Part shown: positions 16,201-23,899 of the stretch, one piece after another
Layout of the letters: the number at the start of each line of letters is the position of its first letter
Numbering within the stretch: position 1 is the stretch's first letter
Source of the DNA: UBA4636 sp045534575
Lineage (GTDB): Bacteria; Bacillota; Clostridia; Christensenellales; Borkfalkiaceae
Reading direction: 5' to 3'
NCBI GenBank assembly: GCA_045534575.1
Contig: JAZSJZ010000006.1
Location: 1 to 64,000 of the forward strand
DNA length: 64,000 nucleotides
Program-made: the position numbers and the translations under genes
Notes under the pieces: model-generated
Database searches by the model: none
Seen by the model: only the letters and a program-made list of their open reading frames with translations
Told to the model about the DNA's origin: nothing

Positions 16201-18201
16201 ATGAGAATTGCGCTAGCGGGCAATCCTAACAGCGGAAAAACGACTATGTTCAACGCGCTAACAGGAAGCAGTGAAAAGGTTGGCAACTGGGCGGGCGTTA
16301 CCGTTGAGAAAAAGGAACGAAAAATTAAAAAATCGTTTTTCAACGGCAGTTTGGATTTGGTTGCGGTTGACCTTCCGGGGGCGTATTCAATGTCGCCGTT
16401 TACCGTGGAGGAGAGCGTTACGAGTTCCTACGTTAAAGAAAACAAGCCCGACGTTATCATTAACATTGTGGATTCATCTAACCTATCTCGCAGTTTGTTT
16501 TTCACAACGCAACTTCTAGAACTTAACGTTCCACTAGTTATTGCGCTTAACAAGGTTGATACGCTAAAGAAAAAGCACACCGAAATTGACGTTAAAAAAC
16601 TAGAAGAGCGTTTAGGTTGCCCCGTTGTTGAAACGGTTTCAACTTCTAACGAGGGCTTGAAGGAATTGGTAGCGAAGGCAATTTCTATCAAGGGTTTAAA
16701 GCAAAAACCGCCGTTTGAACAAGGCGAAATTGATTTAACCGATAGAAAAGCCGTTGAAAGCGCTGATAGGGCGCGCTTTGCGTTCGTAAACGGCGTTGTT
16801 AAACAGGTTGAAAAGCGAGAAGTTCTCACTAAAAACGCAACTTGGCAAGATAGATTAGACGACGTTTTAACAAACAAGTGGCTAGGGCTTCCTATCTTTG
16901 CCGTCGTTATGTTCTTGGTGTTTGGAATATCGCAAGCCTGGCTCGGTCCTTTAGTTGCCGACCTATTCGTTGGCGTTTTAGAAAGTGGGCAAAACTTGGT
17001 TGCAAACGCGCTTTTAAACGAGGCGGGCGAACTTGGAATTTGGGCTTCTATCCTCGTTGACGGCGTTATAGGCGGGGTAATTGCGGTTATTAGTTTTTTG
17101 CCACTTGTTATGATAATGTATTTTTTAATCGCGCTTTTAGAAGATTGCGGTTATATGGCAAGGGCTTCCGTAGTTCTAGACCCTATCTTTAAAAGGGTGG
17201 GGCTATCGGGCAAATCGATTATTCCGTTCGTTGTTGGAACGGGTTGCACAATCCCCGGCGTTATGGCGTGCAGAACGATAAGAAACGAACGTGAAAGGCG
17301 CGCTACCGCTATGCTTACTCCTTTTATGCCGTGCGGGGCAAAACTTCCTGTTATCGCTCTTTTTGCCGGCGTTTTCTTCAGTGATTCGGCGTGGGTTGGG
17401 GTAACGATGTATTTTATGGGCATTTCAATAATTTTATTAGGCGCAATGCTCATAAATCTTATAACGGGGCATAAGGCAAGAAAATCGTTCTTTATTATTG
17501 AACTTCCCGAATATAGAGCGCCAAGTTTATGGGGCGCGGTAAAATCAATGGTTTCGCGCGGGTGGTCGTATATCGTAAAAGCGGGCACGATTATTCTCGT
17601 TTGCAACTTCGTAATTCACGTTATGCAAACGTTCAACTGGCGGTTTGAAGCCGTTGAGGCGAGCCAATCTATCCTTCACGACGTTGCTACCCCTTTTGCT
17701 TTCGTTATTGCTCCTATTTTGGGCGTTTGCGCTTGGCAGTTTGCGGCGGCTACTATAACGGGCTTTATTGCAAAAGAAAACGTTGTTGGAACGCTCGCCG
17801 TTTGCTATAGCATAACTAATTTTATCAATATTGACGAGTTGATTTTGGAAAGCGGTTCGGCGGAAGTTGCTATGGTGTTTGGAATAACTAAGGTTGCAGG
17901 TCTTGCCTTTTTGGCGTTTAACCTTTTCTCACCGCCATGCTTTGCCGCAATAGGCGCGATGAACGCTGAAATGAAATCAAAAAAATGGTTGTGGGCGGGC
18001 ATATTGTTGCAACTTGCAGTTGGCTTTACCGTTTCGTTCTTGATTTTCTTCTTCGGCTCGCTCTTTACGGGCGCTTCCTTTGGCGAAGTGTGGATGCCAA
18101 TAGTCGGCTGGCTCATCGTCGGGCTAATAGTTGCGATAATTACATATCTTATCATAAAAAAGAAAAAGGAACTAAAAGCCGAGGCTTTTTTAAAGGGCTA
18201 A
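16201..18201 (+). CDS. feoB: Ferrous iron transporter FeoB
   Basis: A 666-residue GTP-linked Fe(II) transporter of the inner membrane. The N-terminal G domain has G1 GNPNSGKT (7-14), G3 DLPG (57-60) and G4 NKVD (117-120). A linker and the gate/core membrane domains follow, with the conserved Cys motifs GTGCTIPG and MPCGAKLP that are thought to line the iron path. GGAGGA precedes the ATG at 16201. It is followed two bases later by its small Cys-rich partner. Probably repressed when iron is sufficient through the two palindromes. Confidence 0.97.
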   Translation: MRIALAGNPNSGKTTMFNALTGSSEKVGNWAGVTVEKKERKIKKSFFNGSLDLVAVDLPGAYSMSPFTVEESVTSSYVKENKPDVIINIVDSSNLSRSLFFTTQLLELNVPLVIALNKVDTLKKKHTEIDVKKLEERLGCPVVETVSTSNEGLKELVAKAISIKGLKQKPPFEQGEIDLTDRKAVESADRARFAFVNGVVKQVEKREVLTKNATWQDRLDDVLTNKWLGLPIFAVVMFLVFGISQAWLGPLVADLFVGVLESGQNLVANALLNEAGELGIWASILVDGVIGGVIAVISFLPLVMIMYFLIALLEDCGYMARASVVLDPIFKRVGLSGKSIIPFVVGTGCTIPGVMACRTIRNERERRATAMLTPFMPCGAKLPVIALFAGVFFSDSAWVGVTMYFMGISIILLGAMLINLITGHKARKSFFIIELPEYRAPSLWGAVKSMVSRGWSYIVKAGTIILVCNFVIHVMQTFNWRFEAVEASQSILHDVATPFAFVIAPILGVCAWQFAAATITGFIAKENVVGTLAVCYSITNFINIDELILESGSAEVAMVFGITKVAGLAFLAFNLFSPPCFAAIGAMNAEMKSKKWLWAGILLQLAVGFTVSFLIFFFGSLFTGASFGEVWMPIVGWLIVGLIVAIITYLIIKKKKELKAEAFLKG

Positions 18202-18202
18202 A

Positions 18203-18400
18203 ATGGGAAACGCTGAAATTATCGCATTAGTTGTTGTAGCCGTCGTTATCGGGCTTGCAACGTTTTATATTTTAAAAACCAAAAAAGGTCAACGAAAGTG
18301 CATAGGTTGCCCAAGCAGGGGCGAGTGCAATAAAAAATCAAAAGATAATAAGGTTTGCGCTTGTTGCCAACAGAATAAAACCAAAGAAAAAGAAAACTAA
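18203..18400 (+). CDS. FeoB-associated Cys-rich membrane protein
   Basis: A 65-residue protein with one N-terminal membrane helix (about 5-24) and a cytoplasmic tail holding five cysteines (CIGCPSRGEC, then CACC). This matches the FeoB-associated Cys-rich family that follows feoB in many Firmicutes. The ATG lies two bases after the feoB stop, so translation is coupled. Its role is probably to assist FeoB or to buffer imported iron. Confidence 0.92.
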   Translation: MGNAEIIALVVVAVVIGLATFYILKTKKGQRKCIGCPSRGECNKKSKDNKVCACCQQNKTKEKEN

Positions 18401-18451
18401 GTAATACGCTTGCATTGCTAAGAACCTAAAAACTTAAAATTAAAATAAACA

Positions 18452-18495
18452 AAAAGAGCAAACAAACAAGATTAAACTTGCGTGTTTGCTCTTTC
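18452..18495. terminator. Bidirectional terminator between the feo operon and the DtxR gene
   Basis: AAAGAGCAAACA and TGTTTGCTCTTT pair perfectly, with an inner CAAG/CTTG stem. There are A-rich and T-rich flanks on both strands, and the genes on either side converge. Confidence 0.85.
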
Positions 18496-18522
18496 TTTAA
18501 AATATTTGATTAGTTTTAAACT

Positions 18523-18888
18523 TTAGTTCTTTTCGTTAAACTCTTTTAAGGTTTGCATAAGTTCTTGAGATATAACGTGTTCAACACGGCAGGCGTTTTC
18601 TTCTGCAACCGATTTTTCCGCACCCATTTTAACAAAAACTTCGGTAATAATTTTATGGCGTTCATAAATCTCGGTCGAGTGCGTCAAGCCTTTTTTCGTA
18701 AGTTTTATTTCGCCTTGAGGAGAAATAGTAATAAACTCGGCTTTTTGCAACAGCCCCACCGCTCTAGATACGCTGGCTCTTGAATATTCAAGTTCGTTAG
18801 CGATATCAACTGAATAGACGCTTGATTTCTTTTTCGTCAATAATAAAATCGTCTCTAAATACATTTCTTGCGACTCGCGGTATTTCAT
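18523..18888 (-). CDS. DtxR/MntR-family metal-dependent repressor
   Basis: A 121-residue protein with the DtxR-type winged helix (about 1-65) and the metal-binding dimerisation domain. The start ESQEMYLETILLL and the later ENACRVEHVIS match the MntR/IdeR pattern that holds the metal ligands. There is no SH3-like third domain, as in MntR. It faces the feo operon from the opposite strand, which makes it the best candidate for binding the two 16-bp palindromes at feoA and feoB. Iron rather than manganese as the corepressor is inferred from that context. Confidence 0.9.
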   Translation of the reverse strand: MKYRESQEMYLETILLLTKKKSSVYSVDIANELEYSRASVSRAVGLLQKAEFITISPQGEIKLTKKGLTHSTEIYERHKIITEVFVKMGAEKSVAEENACRVEHVISQELMQTLKEFNEKN

Positions 18889-19006
18889 ATTTCCCCCAAA
18901 AAACTATCGTTGATAATATTATATAACAAAAATTTGCATTTGTAAAGACTTAAATAAAATTTGCTGTTTTTAACTTAGTTTTAATCAGTCGAATATAATT
19001 AAAATC

Positions 19007-19051
19007 TTTGCAAAATTGTCGATAACGGGCTTATAGGTTAACTTTTTGCAT
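19007..19051 (+). repeat. Conserved-loop hairpin element, copy 6
   Basis: Core at 19021-19037. The arms TTTGCAAAA (19007-19015) and TTTTTGCA (about 19043-19050) pair over seven bases. It lies in the 230-base gap between two minus-strand genes, which otherwise holds only the terminator at 19082. Confidence 0.8.
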
Positions 19052-19081
19052 ATATAAACGGATTGAAAATAAAAAATTTTA

Positions 19082-19106
19082 AGGGCTGACCAATTTGGTC
19101 AGCCCT
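19082..19106 (-). terminator. Terminator of the ECF S-component gene
   Basis: AGGGCTGACCAA and TTGGTCAGCCCT form a perfect 12-bp hairpin. Read on the minus strand it is followed by a T-rich run, 12 bases after the stop. Confidence 0.9.
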
Positions 19107-19118
19107 AATTTCTATTTA

Positions 19119-19646
19119 TTATCGTTTTAAAATTATTTTATTGTATAGTTTATAAATTCCAAAGCCCCAGCATAGAACCATACCCAAAACCGCGCCTACA
19201 ACAGCTTGCAAGATTTGATACGGCATTTTTAAAATTGCGTATTCGGGCGTGCTGTAAATAAAGGCTCTGCCTAAAGAATAGCCCACAACCATAATAATTG
19301 CGCCAATAAAAACTCCAATGCCTGAAGATATTTTTGGGTGTTTTTTCATAACGTAGTGAGAAAATACCGAAATTACAACCGCTTGCAGTCCGTGAACGGC
19401 TAGTGAAACGAACATTGGTGTTGGGTAAAAGAACAAATCCCCTAAAAACGCTCCCACACCACCTACCATAAACGCTGAAATAGGGTCTAGCATAATAGAG
19501 GCGAGGCATATTACGATATCGTTCATATAAAGATGACCTCCGGGAACTGGAACGCCGAACGAACTCATTGCAATGTTGAGCGCCATAAACATTGCCGTAA
19601 CGCAAAGAACGACGGTTGTTCTTTGCTTATTGTTTTTTGTTTGCAT
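19119..19646 (-). CDS. ECF transporter S component, probably vitamin B6-type
   Basis: A 175-residue membrane protein with about six hydrophobic segments and the ECF S-component look (MALNIAMSSFGVPVPGGHLY, then a loop before GGVGAFLGDLFFYP). S components bind a vitamin and work with shared EcfA/A'/T modules encoded elsewhere. AAGGAG precedes the ATG on the minus strand. It is divergent from a MocR/PdxR-like regulator, an arrangement known for pyridoxine transporters (PdxU2 group), so vitamin B6 or its precursors is the likeliest substrate. A thiamine-precursor carrier is the alternative. Confidence 0.82.
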   Translation of the reverse strand: MQTKNNKQRTTVVLCVTAMFMALNIAMSSFGVPVPGGHLYMNDIVICLASIMLDPISAFMVGGVGAFLGDLFFYPTPMFVSLAVHGLQAVVISVFSHYVMKKHPKISSGIGVFIGAIIMVVGYSLGRAFIYSTPEYAILKMPYQILQAVVGAVLGMVLCWGFGIYKLYNKIILKR

Positions 19647-19659
19647 TTTGAAATTCTCC

Positions 19660-19688
19660 TTGCAATTTTATTAAAAATATTATACAAT
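19660..19688 (+). promoter_or_regulatory. Shared divergent promoter region of the MocR and ECF genes
   Basis: TTGCAA (19660-19665) and TACAAT (19683-19688) are 17 bp apart and drive the MocR gene. On the opposite strand the same ATTATACAAT block reads ATTGTATAAT, an extended -10 for the ECF gene. The overlap would let one bound regulator affect both genes. Confidence 0.6.
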
Positions 19689-19738
19689 ATTTCTGGCTAT
19701 ATTAAAATAACCAAAAAAGGAGAATATTATATTACCAG

Positions 19739-20830
19739 ATGAAATACTTGCTTGATAAAACTATGCGCCCAGCGTATTTGCAAATTTATAAACTTATTCG
19801 AGAAGATATAATAAATGAAATTTATCCGTATAATAGCAAATTGCCGTCAAAGAGGCTTCTTAGCGAAGAACTTGGCGTTAGCACCATAACGGTCGAACAT
19901 GCTTATGCGTTGCTTATAGACGAAGGATATATTGAGGCTAGAGAGCGAAGCGGTTTTTTCGTTATTTTTAAAAAGTGTGATGGTTTTGCCGTTTCAAATG
20001 AGGAGCTAACACATCACAAAATTGCATTGCAATCAAGTAACAGCCATCCAGATTTTCCTTTTTCATTGCTAGCAAAAACAATGCGAAAAGTTTTATTAGA
20101 TTACGCCCAAGATATCCTTCAAAAATCTCCAAATCTAGGGTGCGATGAACTAAGGTGCGCCATTAAACAATATCTTATTCGCAACCGAGGCATGAACGTA
20201 GATATCAATCAAATCGTTATAGGCTCTGGCGCGGAATATCTTTACGGGCTTATTATCGCTATGCTTGGAAGAGATCAAATATATGCTATTGAATCGCCGT
20301 CCTATATGAAAATTGAACAAGTTTATAGCGCTGAAGGCGTGGAATATGAATTGCTTCCTTTAAAGCGCGACGGAATAGAAAGTATGGCGCTATCTCTAAC
20401 AAAAGCAACCGTTCTTCACACAACGCCTTATAGAAGTTTTCCAACGGGCATAACGGCTTCGGCAAATAAACGGCACGAATACGTGCGCTGGGCAAAAGAA
20501 AATGGGCGAATTATTATTGAGGATGATTTCGAATCGGAGTTTTCAGTTTCGTCAAAGCCACAAGATACGCTTTTTTCTCTTTCATCGGATGATAACGTAA
20601 TTTACCTTAACACGTTTTCGAAAACTATTTCTCCAGCGCTCCGCGTTGGCTATATGGTTCTTCCAAAGCGTTTAGTTGATAAGTTTGAGGAAAAACTTGG
20701 GTTTTACTCTTGCACCGTTCCAACGTTCGAACAATACGTTTTATATGAACTAATTAGTAGCGGCGATTTTGAAAGGCATATAAATCGCGTTAGAAGGCAT
20801 AAGCGAAAAGAACTTGTTGTAAAAAATTAA
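19739..20830 (+). CDS. MocR/PdxR-type regulator, C-terminally short
   Basis: A 363-residue protein with an N-terminal GntR winged helix (about 1-70) and an aminotransferase-like PLP domain. The PLP lysine is K295 in FSKTISPALRVGY. Family members are usually about 450-480 residues and have 150 or more residues after this lysine; here only 68 remain, ending just after the RRHKRKEL helix. The C-terminal subdomain therefore seems to be missing, and a repeat element core begins seven bases after the stop. AAGGAG lies rather far (17 bases) from the ATG. It probably senses PLP and controls the divergent transporter, if still functional. Confidence 0.85.
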   Translation: MKYLLDKTMRPAYLQIYKLIREDIINEIYPYNSKLPSKRLLSEELGVSTITVEHAYALLIDEGYIEARERSGFFVIFKKCDGFAVSNEELTHHKIALQSSNSHPDFPFSLLAKTMRKVLLDYAQDILQKSPNLGCDELRCAIKQYLIRNRGMNVDINQIVIGSGAEYLYGLIIAMLGRDQIYAIESPSYMKIEQVYSAEGVEYELLPLKRDGIESMALSLTKATVLHTTPYRSFPTGITASANKRHEYVRWAKENGRIIIEDDFESEFSVSSKPQDTLFSLSSDDNVIYLNTFSKTISPALRVGYMVLPKRLVDKFEEKLGFYSCTVPTFEQYVLYELISSGDFERHINRVRRHKRKELVVKN

Positions 20831-20837
20831 AAATGCT

Positions 20838-20854
20838 GATAACGGGCTTATAGG
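20838..20854 (+). repeat. Conserved-loop element, copy 7 (core only)
   Basis: A perfect 17-base core, GATAACGGGCTTATAGG, without clear complementary arms. Its 3' end merges into AGGGGGA (20852-20858), which serves as the ribosome-binding site of the barstar gene seven bases on. Confidence 0.75.
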
Positions 20855-20865
20855 GGGACTATTAT

Positions 20866-21147
20866 ATGAAAAAGTATATTTTTGAAAGAGAAGAATTTAA
20901 GTGGGCGGAAGAATTTTATGAGGTTATTAAAAGAAAAATGGAATTGCCAGATTATTTTGGCTCTAATGCTGACGCTCTTTGGGATATGTTGACGGGTTTT
21001 ATTGAAACGCCGTGTGAAATTGTTTTAATTGGTTTTGATAGAGAAGAAAATGAATATAATAAAAATATGTTAAAACGAATTATCTCTTGTTTTGAAACGG
21101 CTGAAAAAGAGTTTCCAGATCAATTTAAAATTACGAAAATAAATTAA
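20866..21147 (+). CDS. Barstar-family protein (RNase inhibitor-like)
   Basis: A 93-residue protein matching barstar throughout: an N-terminal strand and helix, then LPDYFGSNADALWDML with the inhibitory acidic helix, then CEIVLIGF. Barstars bind and block barnase-type ribonucleases, usually toxins. No barnase-like toxin gene is seen nearby, so it is an orphan immunity protein here. It follows the shortened MocR gene and borrows a ribosome-binding site from a repeat element. Other possibilities are a housekeeping YhcO-like barstar or an acquired immunity gene. Confidence 0.85.
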   Translation: MKKYIFEREEFKWAEEFYEVIKRKMELPDYFGSNADALWDMLTGFIETPCEIVLIGFDREENEYNKNMLKRIISCFETAEKEFPDQFKITKIN

Positions 21148-21154
21148 GTTTTTT

Positions 21155-21196
21155 TGCAAAATCTTCGATAACGGGCTTATAGGCTAACTTTTTGCA
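21155..21196 (+). repeat. Conserved-loop hairpin element, copy 8
   Basis: Core at 21167-21183. The arms TGCAAAA (21155-21161) and TTTTGCA (21190-21196) pair perfectly. The element is almost identical to copies 5 and 6. Confidence 0.82.
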
Positions 21197-21275
21197 TATA
21201 ATATATATAATTATGGAAAAGAAAAATTCTAAAAATCTGCAAAAGGAAAAAATTTTTAAAATTTGTTAAAAATAG

Positions 21276-21304
21276 TTGACAACAAAAAAAATTAGTGCTA
21301 GAAT
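21276..21304 (+). promoter_or_regulatory. Promoter of the T-box operon
   Basis: TTGACA (21276-21281) and TAGAAT (21299-21304) are 17 bp apart, just upstream of the T-box leader. Confidence 0.85.
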
Positions 21305-21315
21305 AACAAAAATTA

Positions 21316-21570
21316 AAAGGCTATGACGAAGACGGTTTGAAAAGGCGTTTCCAGAGAGTCGGTGGGTGGTGTGAACCGACAACAAGTTTTCAAAAACTTA
21401 TCACTTCCGAGCCGAAACCCAAAAGCGAAAGCAAGTAGGCGTTTCCGTGAATCTGCGTAAATGAAGCGGAATTGTTAGATTCCTAAGTGGCGAAGAAATT
21501 CGCAATTTGAGTGGTACCACGAGTAGTATTTTACCCGTCTCAAAGTGTTCTTTGAGGCGGGTTTTGTTTT
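21316..21570 (+). ncRNA. T-box leader, predicted tRNA-Ile specificity
   Basis: Stem I closes with GGCT/AGCC and GAAG/CTTC around the K-turn ATGAC...CGA, then TTTGAAAA/TTTTCAAA. The distal AGAGAG and GTGGGTGGTGTGAACC motifs are typical of T-boxes. The specifier loop on the descending strand ends in ATC (21400-21402) followed by the usual purine, giving an isoleucine codon. The T-box bulge GAGTGGTACCACGAG lies at 21509-21523; its TGGT would pair with an ACCA tRNA end, which suits tRNA-Ile. A terminator (ACCCGTCTCAAAG/CTTTGAGGCGGGT plus T-run) ends the leader. Uncharged tRNA should allow read-through. Confidence 0.92.
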
Positions 21571-21630
21571 TTGCCAAAGGTTTTAATTTTACCTTTCGGC
21601 TAGCCAAATCGGCAAAAAAGGAGAAAAAAA

Positions 21631-23895
21631 ATGTCAACAGTATCTCGCGAAAAACTTTTAGAAGTTGCCAAGCGCATAAAAGAAATGCGCCTCATTTTTG
21701 GTTACACTTTTGATGATATGGCAAAGCTTACCGACGTTTCCGTTAAAGAGTTTAGAGAACTAGAAAGCGGAAAGGTAGATTTCCCTTTTTCATTTATTCA
21801 TAAGTGTGCGCAAGCCTTCAACATTGGCATTACCGACCTTTTGGAAGGTAGAAGCGCCAATCTTTCTACATATACCGTCATAAGGCGTGGTCAAGGTCAA
21901 GAAACGGCTAAAGAAAAGGGCATTGAAATTAAAAACCTTGCTCCTAACTTTAGAGATAAACTTTCTCAGCCTTACTTTGTTAAATACGAAGCCGCAAAAG
22001 ACGAAACTGCGCCTATCAACCTTGCAACTCACTCAGGGCAAGAGTTTGACTTTGTTTTAAAGGGCAAGTTAAAGGTTCAAATCGGCGGGCACGTTGAAGT
22101 TTTAGGTGAGGGCGATAGCATATATTATAATAGTTCGCAACCGCACGGGATGATTGCTATCGGCGGGGAAGACTGTGAGTTCTTAGCCGTTGTTTTAGCA
22201 GGCGAAGAAATCAAGGAAGAGAACGAAAGAGAAATAATCGTATCGTCTAAATCCGAGCAAAAACTCGTGTGCGAGAAGTTTATCTCTACCAAAGAAGACG
22301 AAAACGGCGCGCTTGAATCAATCGAGTTTAAGAACACTGAAGTTTTCAACTTCGGCTTTGACGTGGTTGATAAAATTGCCGATAAATATCCAGATAAACT
22401 CGCGCTTTTGCACCTTGATAAAAACAAGGTTGAAAGAAGGTTTACCTTTAAAGATATTAAGCGCCTTTCAAATCAAGTGGCTAACTATTTCACCTCGCTT
22501 GGCATTAAGCGTGGCGATAAGGTTATGCTCGTTTTAAAACGCCACTATCAATTCTGGCCTATCATGGTTGCTCTTCATAAACTCGGCGCGGTGGCAATTC
22601 CTGCAACCAATCAGTTAAAAAAGCACGATTTTGAATACCGTTTCAATGCTGCGGGCGTTAAGGCTATCGTTTGCACTGCCGATGGCGACACTGCAGATAT
22701 CGCTGAAGAGGCAACAAAGAGTTGCCCTCAAGTTGAGTGCAAAATTATGGTTGGCGAAACGGTAAGGCTTGGCTGGCACGATTTCAACGTTGAGAGTGCG
22801 CTTTTCACTCGTGAGTTTAAACGCACGCAAGATACTTCTTGTGGCGACGATATCGCTCTAATGTTCTTCACTTCTGGAACGACGGGCAACCCTAAAATGG
22901 CTGCGCACAAGCACACCTACGCTTTAGGGCATTTCGTAACGGCAAAATATTGGCACTGTTGCGAAAGAGACGGGCTTCATCTCACTATTTCGGATACGGG
23001 CTGGGGCAAATCGCTTTGGGGCAAACTTTACGGGCAATGGCTTTGCGAGGGCGCTGTGTTCGTTTACGATTTTGATAAATTTGACGAAAACGATATTTTG
23101 CCAATGTTTGCTAAATATCAAATCACCACGTTCTGCGCTCCGCCAACTATGCTTAGGATGCTTATTCGTGGCGATTTATCTAAGTTCGATTTAACTTCTA
23201 TCCACCATATGACGACTGCTGGCGAGGCGTTAAACCCAGAAGTTTTCAAGCAGTTCAAGAACGCTACGGGCTTAGAAATTATGGAAGGCTTTGGTCAAAC
23301 CGAAACGACGCTCACCATTGCAAACCTTGTTGGCGGTGCGCCAAAGATTGGCTCAATGGGCAAGGCTTCACCGCAGTATGATATCGATATTATTGACGCT
23401 GAAGGTAAATCCGTTGCAACGGGCGAGGTTGGCGAAATCGTTATAAGAACTAGCAACGGCGCGCCTTGCGGTCTGTTTAAAGAATATTATCTTGACGACG
23501 AGAAAACTAGCGAAGCGTGGTATGACGGCGTTTATCACACCGGCGATACCGCTTGGCGTGATGAAGATGGCTATTTCTTCTACGTTAGCCGTATTGATGA
23601 TGTTATCAAATCTTCAGGTTATAGAATCGGGCCTTTCGAAATCGAAAGCGTTATTATGGAACTTCCTTACGTTGTTGAGTGTGGTGTTTCTGCCGTTCCA
23701 GACGAAGTTCGCGGTCAAGTGGTTAAGGCTAGCATCGTTCTAACCAAAGGCACTGAGCCAACTGAAGAGTTGAAAAAGGAAATTCAAAATTACGTAAAAA
23801 AGAACACCGCGCCTTATAAATATCCGCGCGTTATCGTGTTCAAAGACGAACTTCCAAAAACCATTAGCGGAAAAATTCAACGCAATAAACTTTAA
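21631..23895 (+). CDS. HTH-cupin-acyl-CoA synthetase fusion protein
   Basis: A 754-residue three-part protein: a Cro/C1 helix-turn-helix (about 8-68), a small cupin (about 115-190), and an AMP-forming acyl-CoA synthetase of the medium/short-chain acyl type (about 230-754). The P-loop FFTSGTTGNPKMAAHK begins near 412. GFGQTETT, HTGDTAWRDEDGYFFYVSR and the catalytic lysine K748 in ISGKIQR follow. The enzyme part activates a carboxylate with ATP and CoA. AAGGAG precedes the ATG, and a T-box leader read as isoleucine-specific controls it. Branched-chain acids such as 2-methylbutyrate are therefore plausible substrates (inference). The HTH may be structural or regulatory. Confidence 0.92.
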   Translation: MSTVSREKLLEVAKRIKEMRLIFGYTFDDMAKLTDVSVKEFRELESGKVDFPFSFIHKCAQAFNIGITDLLEGRSANLSTYTVIRRGQGQETAKEKGIEIKNLAPNFRDKLSQPYFVKYEAAKDETAPINLATHSGQEFDFVLKGKLKVQIGGHVEVLGEGDSIYYNSSQPHGMIAIGGEDCEFLAVVLAGEEIKEENEREIIVSSKSEQKLVCEKFISTKEDENGALESIEFKNTEVFNFGFDVVDKIADKYPDKLALLHLDKNKVERRFTFKDIKRLSNQVANYFTSLGIKRGDKVMLVLKRHYQFWPIMVALHKLGAVAIPATNQLKKHDFEYRFNAAGVKAIVCTADGDTADIAEEATKSCPQVECKIMVGETVRLGWHDFNVESALFTREFKRTQDTSCGDDIALMFFTSGTTGNPKMAAHKHTYALGHFVTAKYWHCCERDGLHLTISDTGWGKSLWGKLYGQWLCEGAVFVYDFDKFDENDILPMFAKYQITTFCAPPTMLRMLIRGDLSKFDLTSIHHMTTAGEALNPEVFKQFKNATGLEIMEGFGQTETTLTIANLVGGAPKIGSMGKASPQYDIDIIDAEGKSVATGEVGEIVIRTSNGAPCGLFKEYYLDDEKTSEAWYDGVYHTGDTAWRDEDGYFFYVSRIDDVIKSSGYRIGPFEIESVIMELPYVVECGVSAVPDEVRGQVVKASIVLTKGTEPTEELKKEIQNYVKKNTAPYKYPRVIVFKDELPKTISGKIQRNKL

Positions 23896-23899
23896 TAAT

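Noticed and set aside
20866..21147. A barnase-barstar toxin-immunity pair
   Set aside because: No gene with a ribonuclease toxin pattern is present on either side, so only the immunity half is supported.
7738..21196. An integron-like array, with the repeated elements as attC sites between single genes
   Set aside because: The elements lack the GTTRRRY and RYYYAAC boxes, they lie beside genes in both orientations and after normal terminators, their arms vary freely, and no tyrosine integrase is present.
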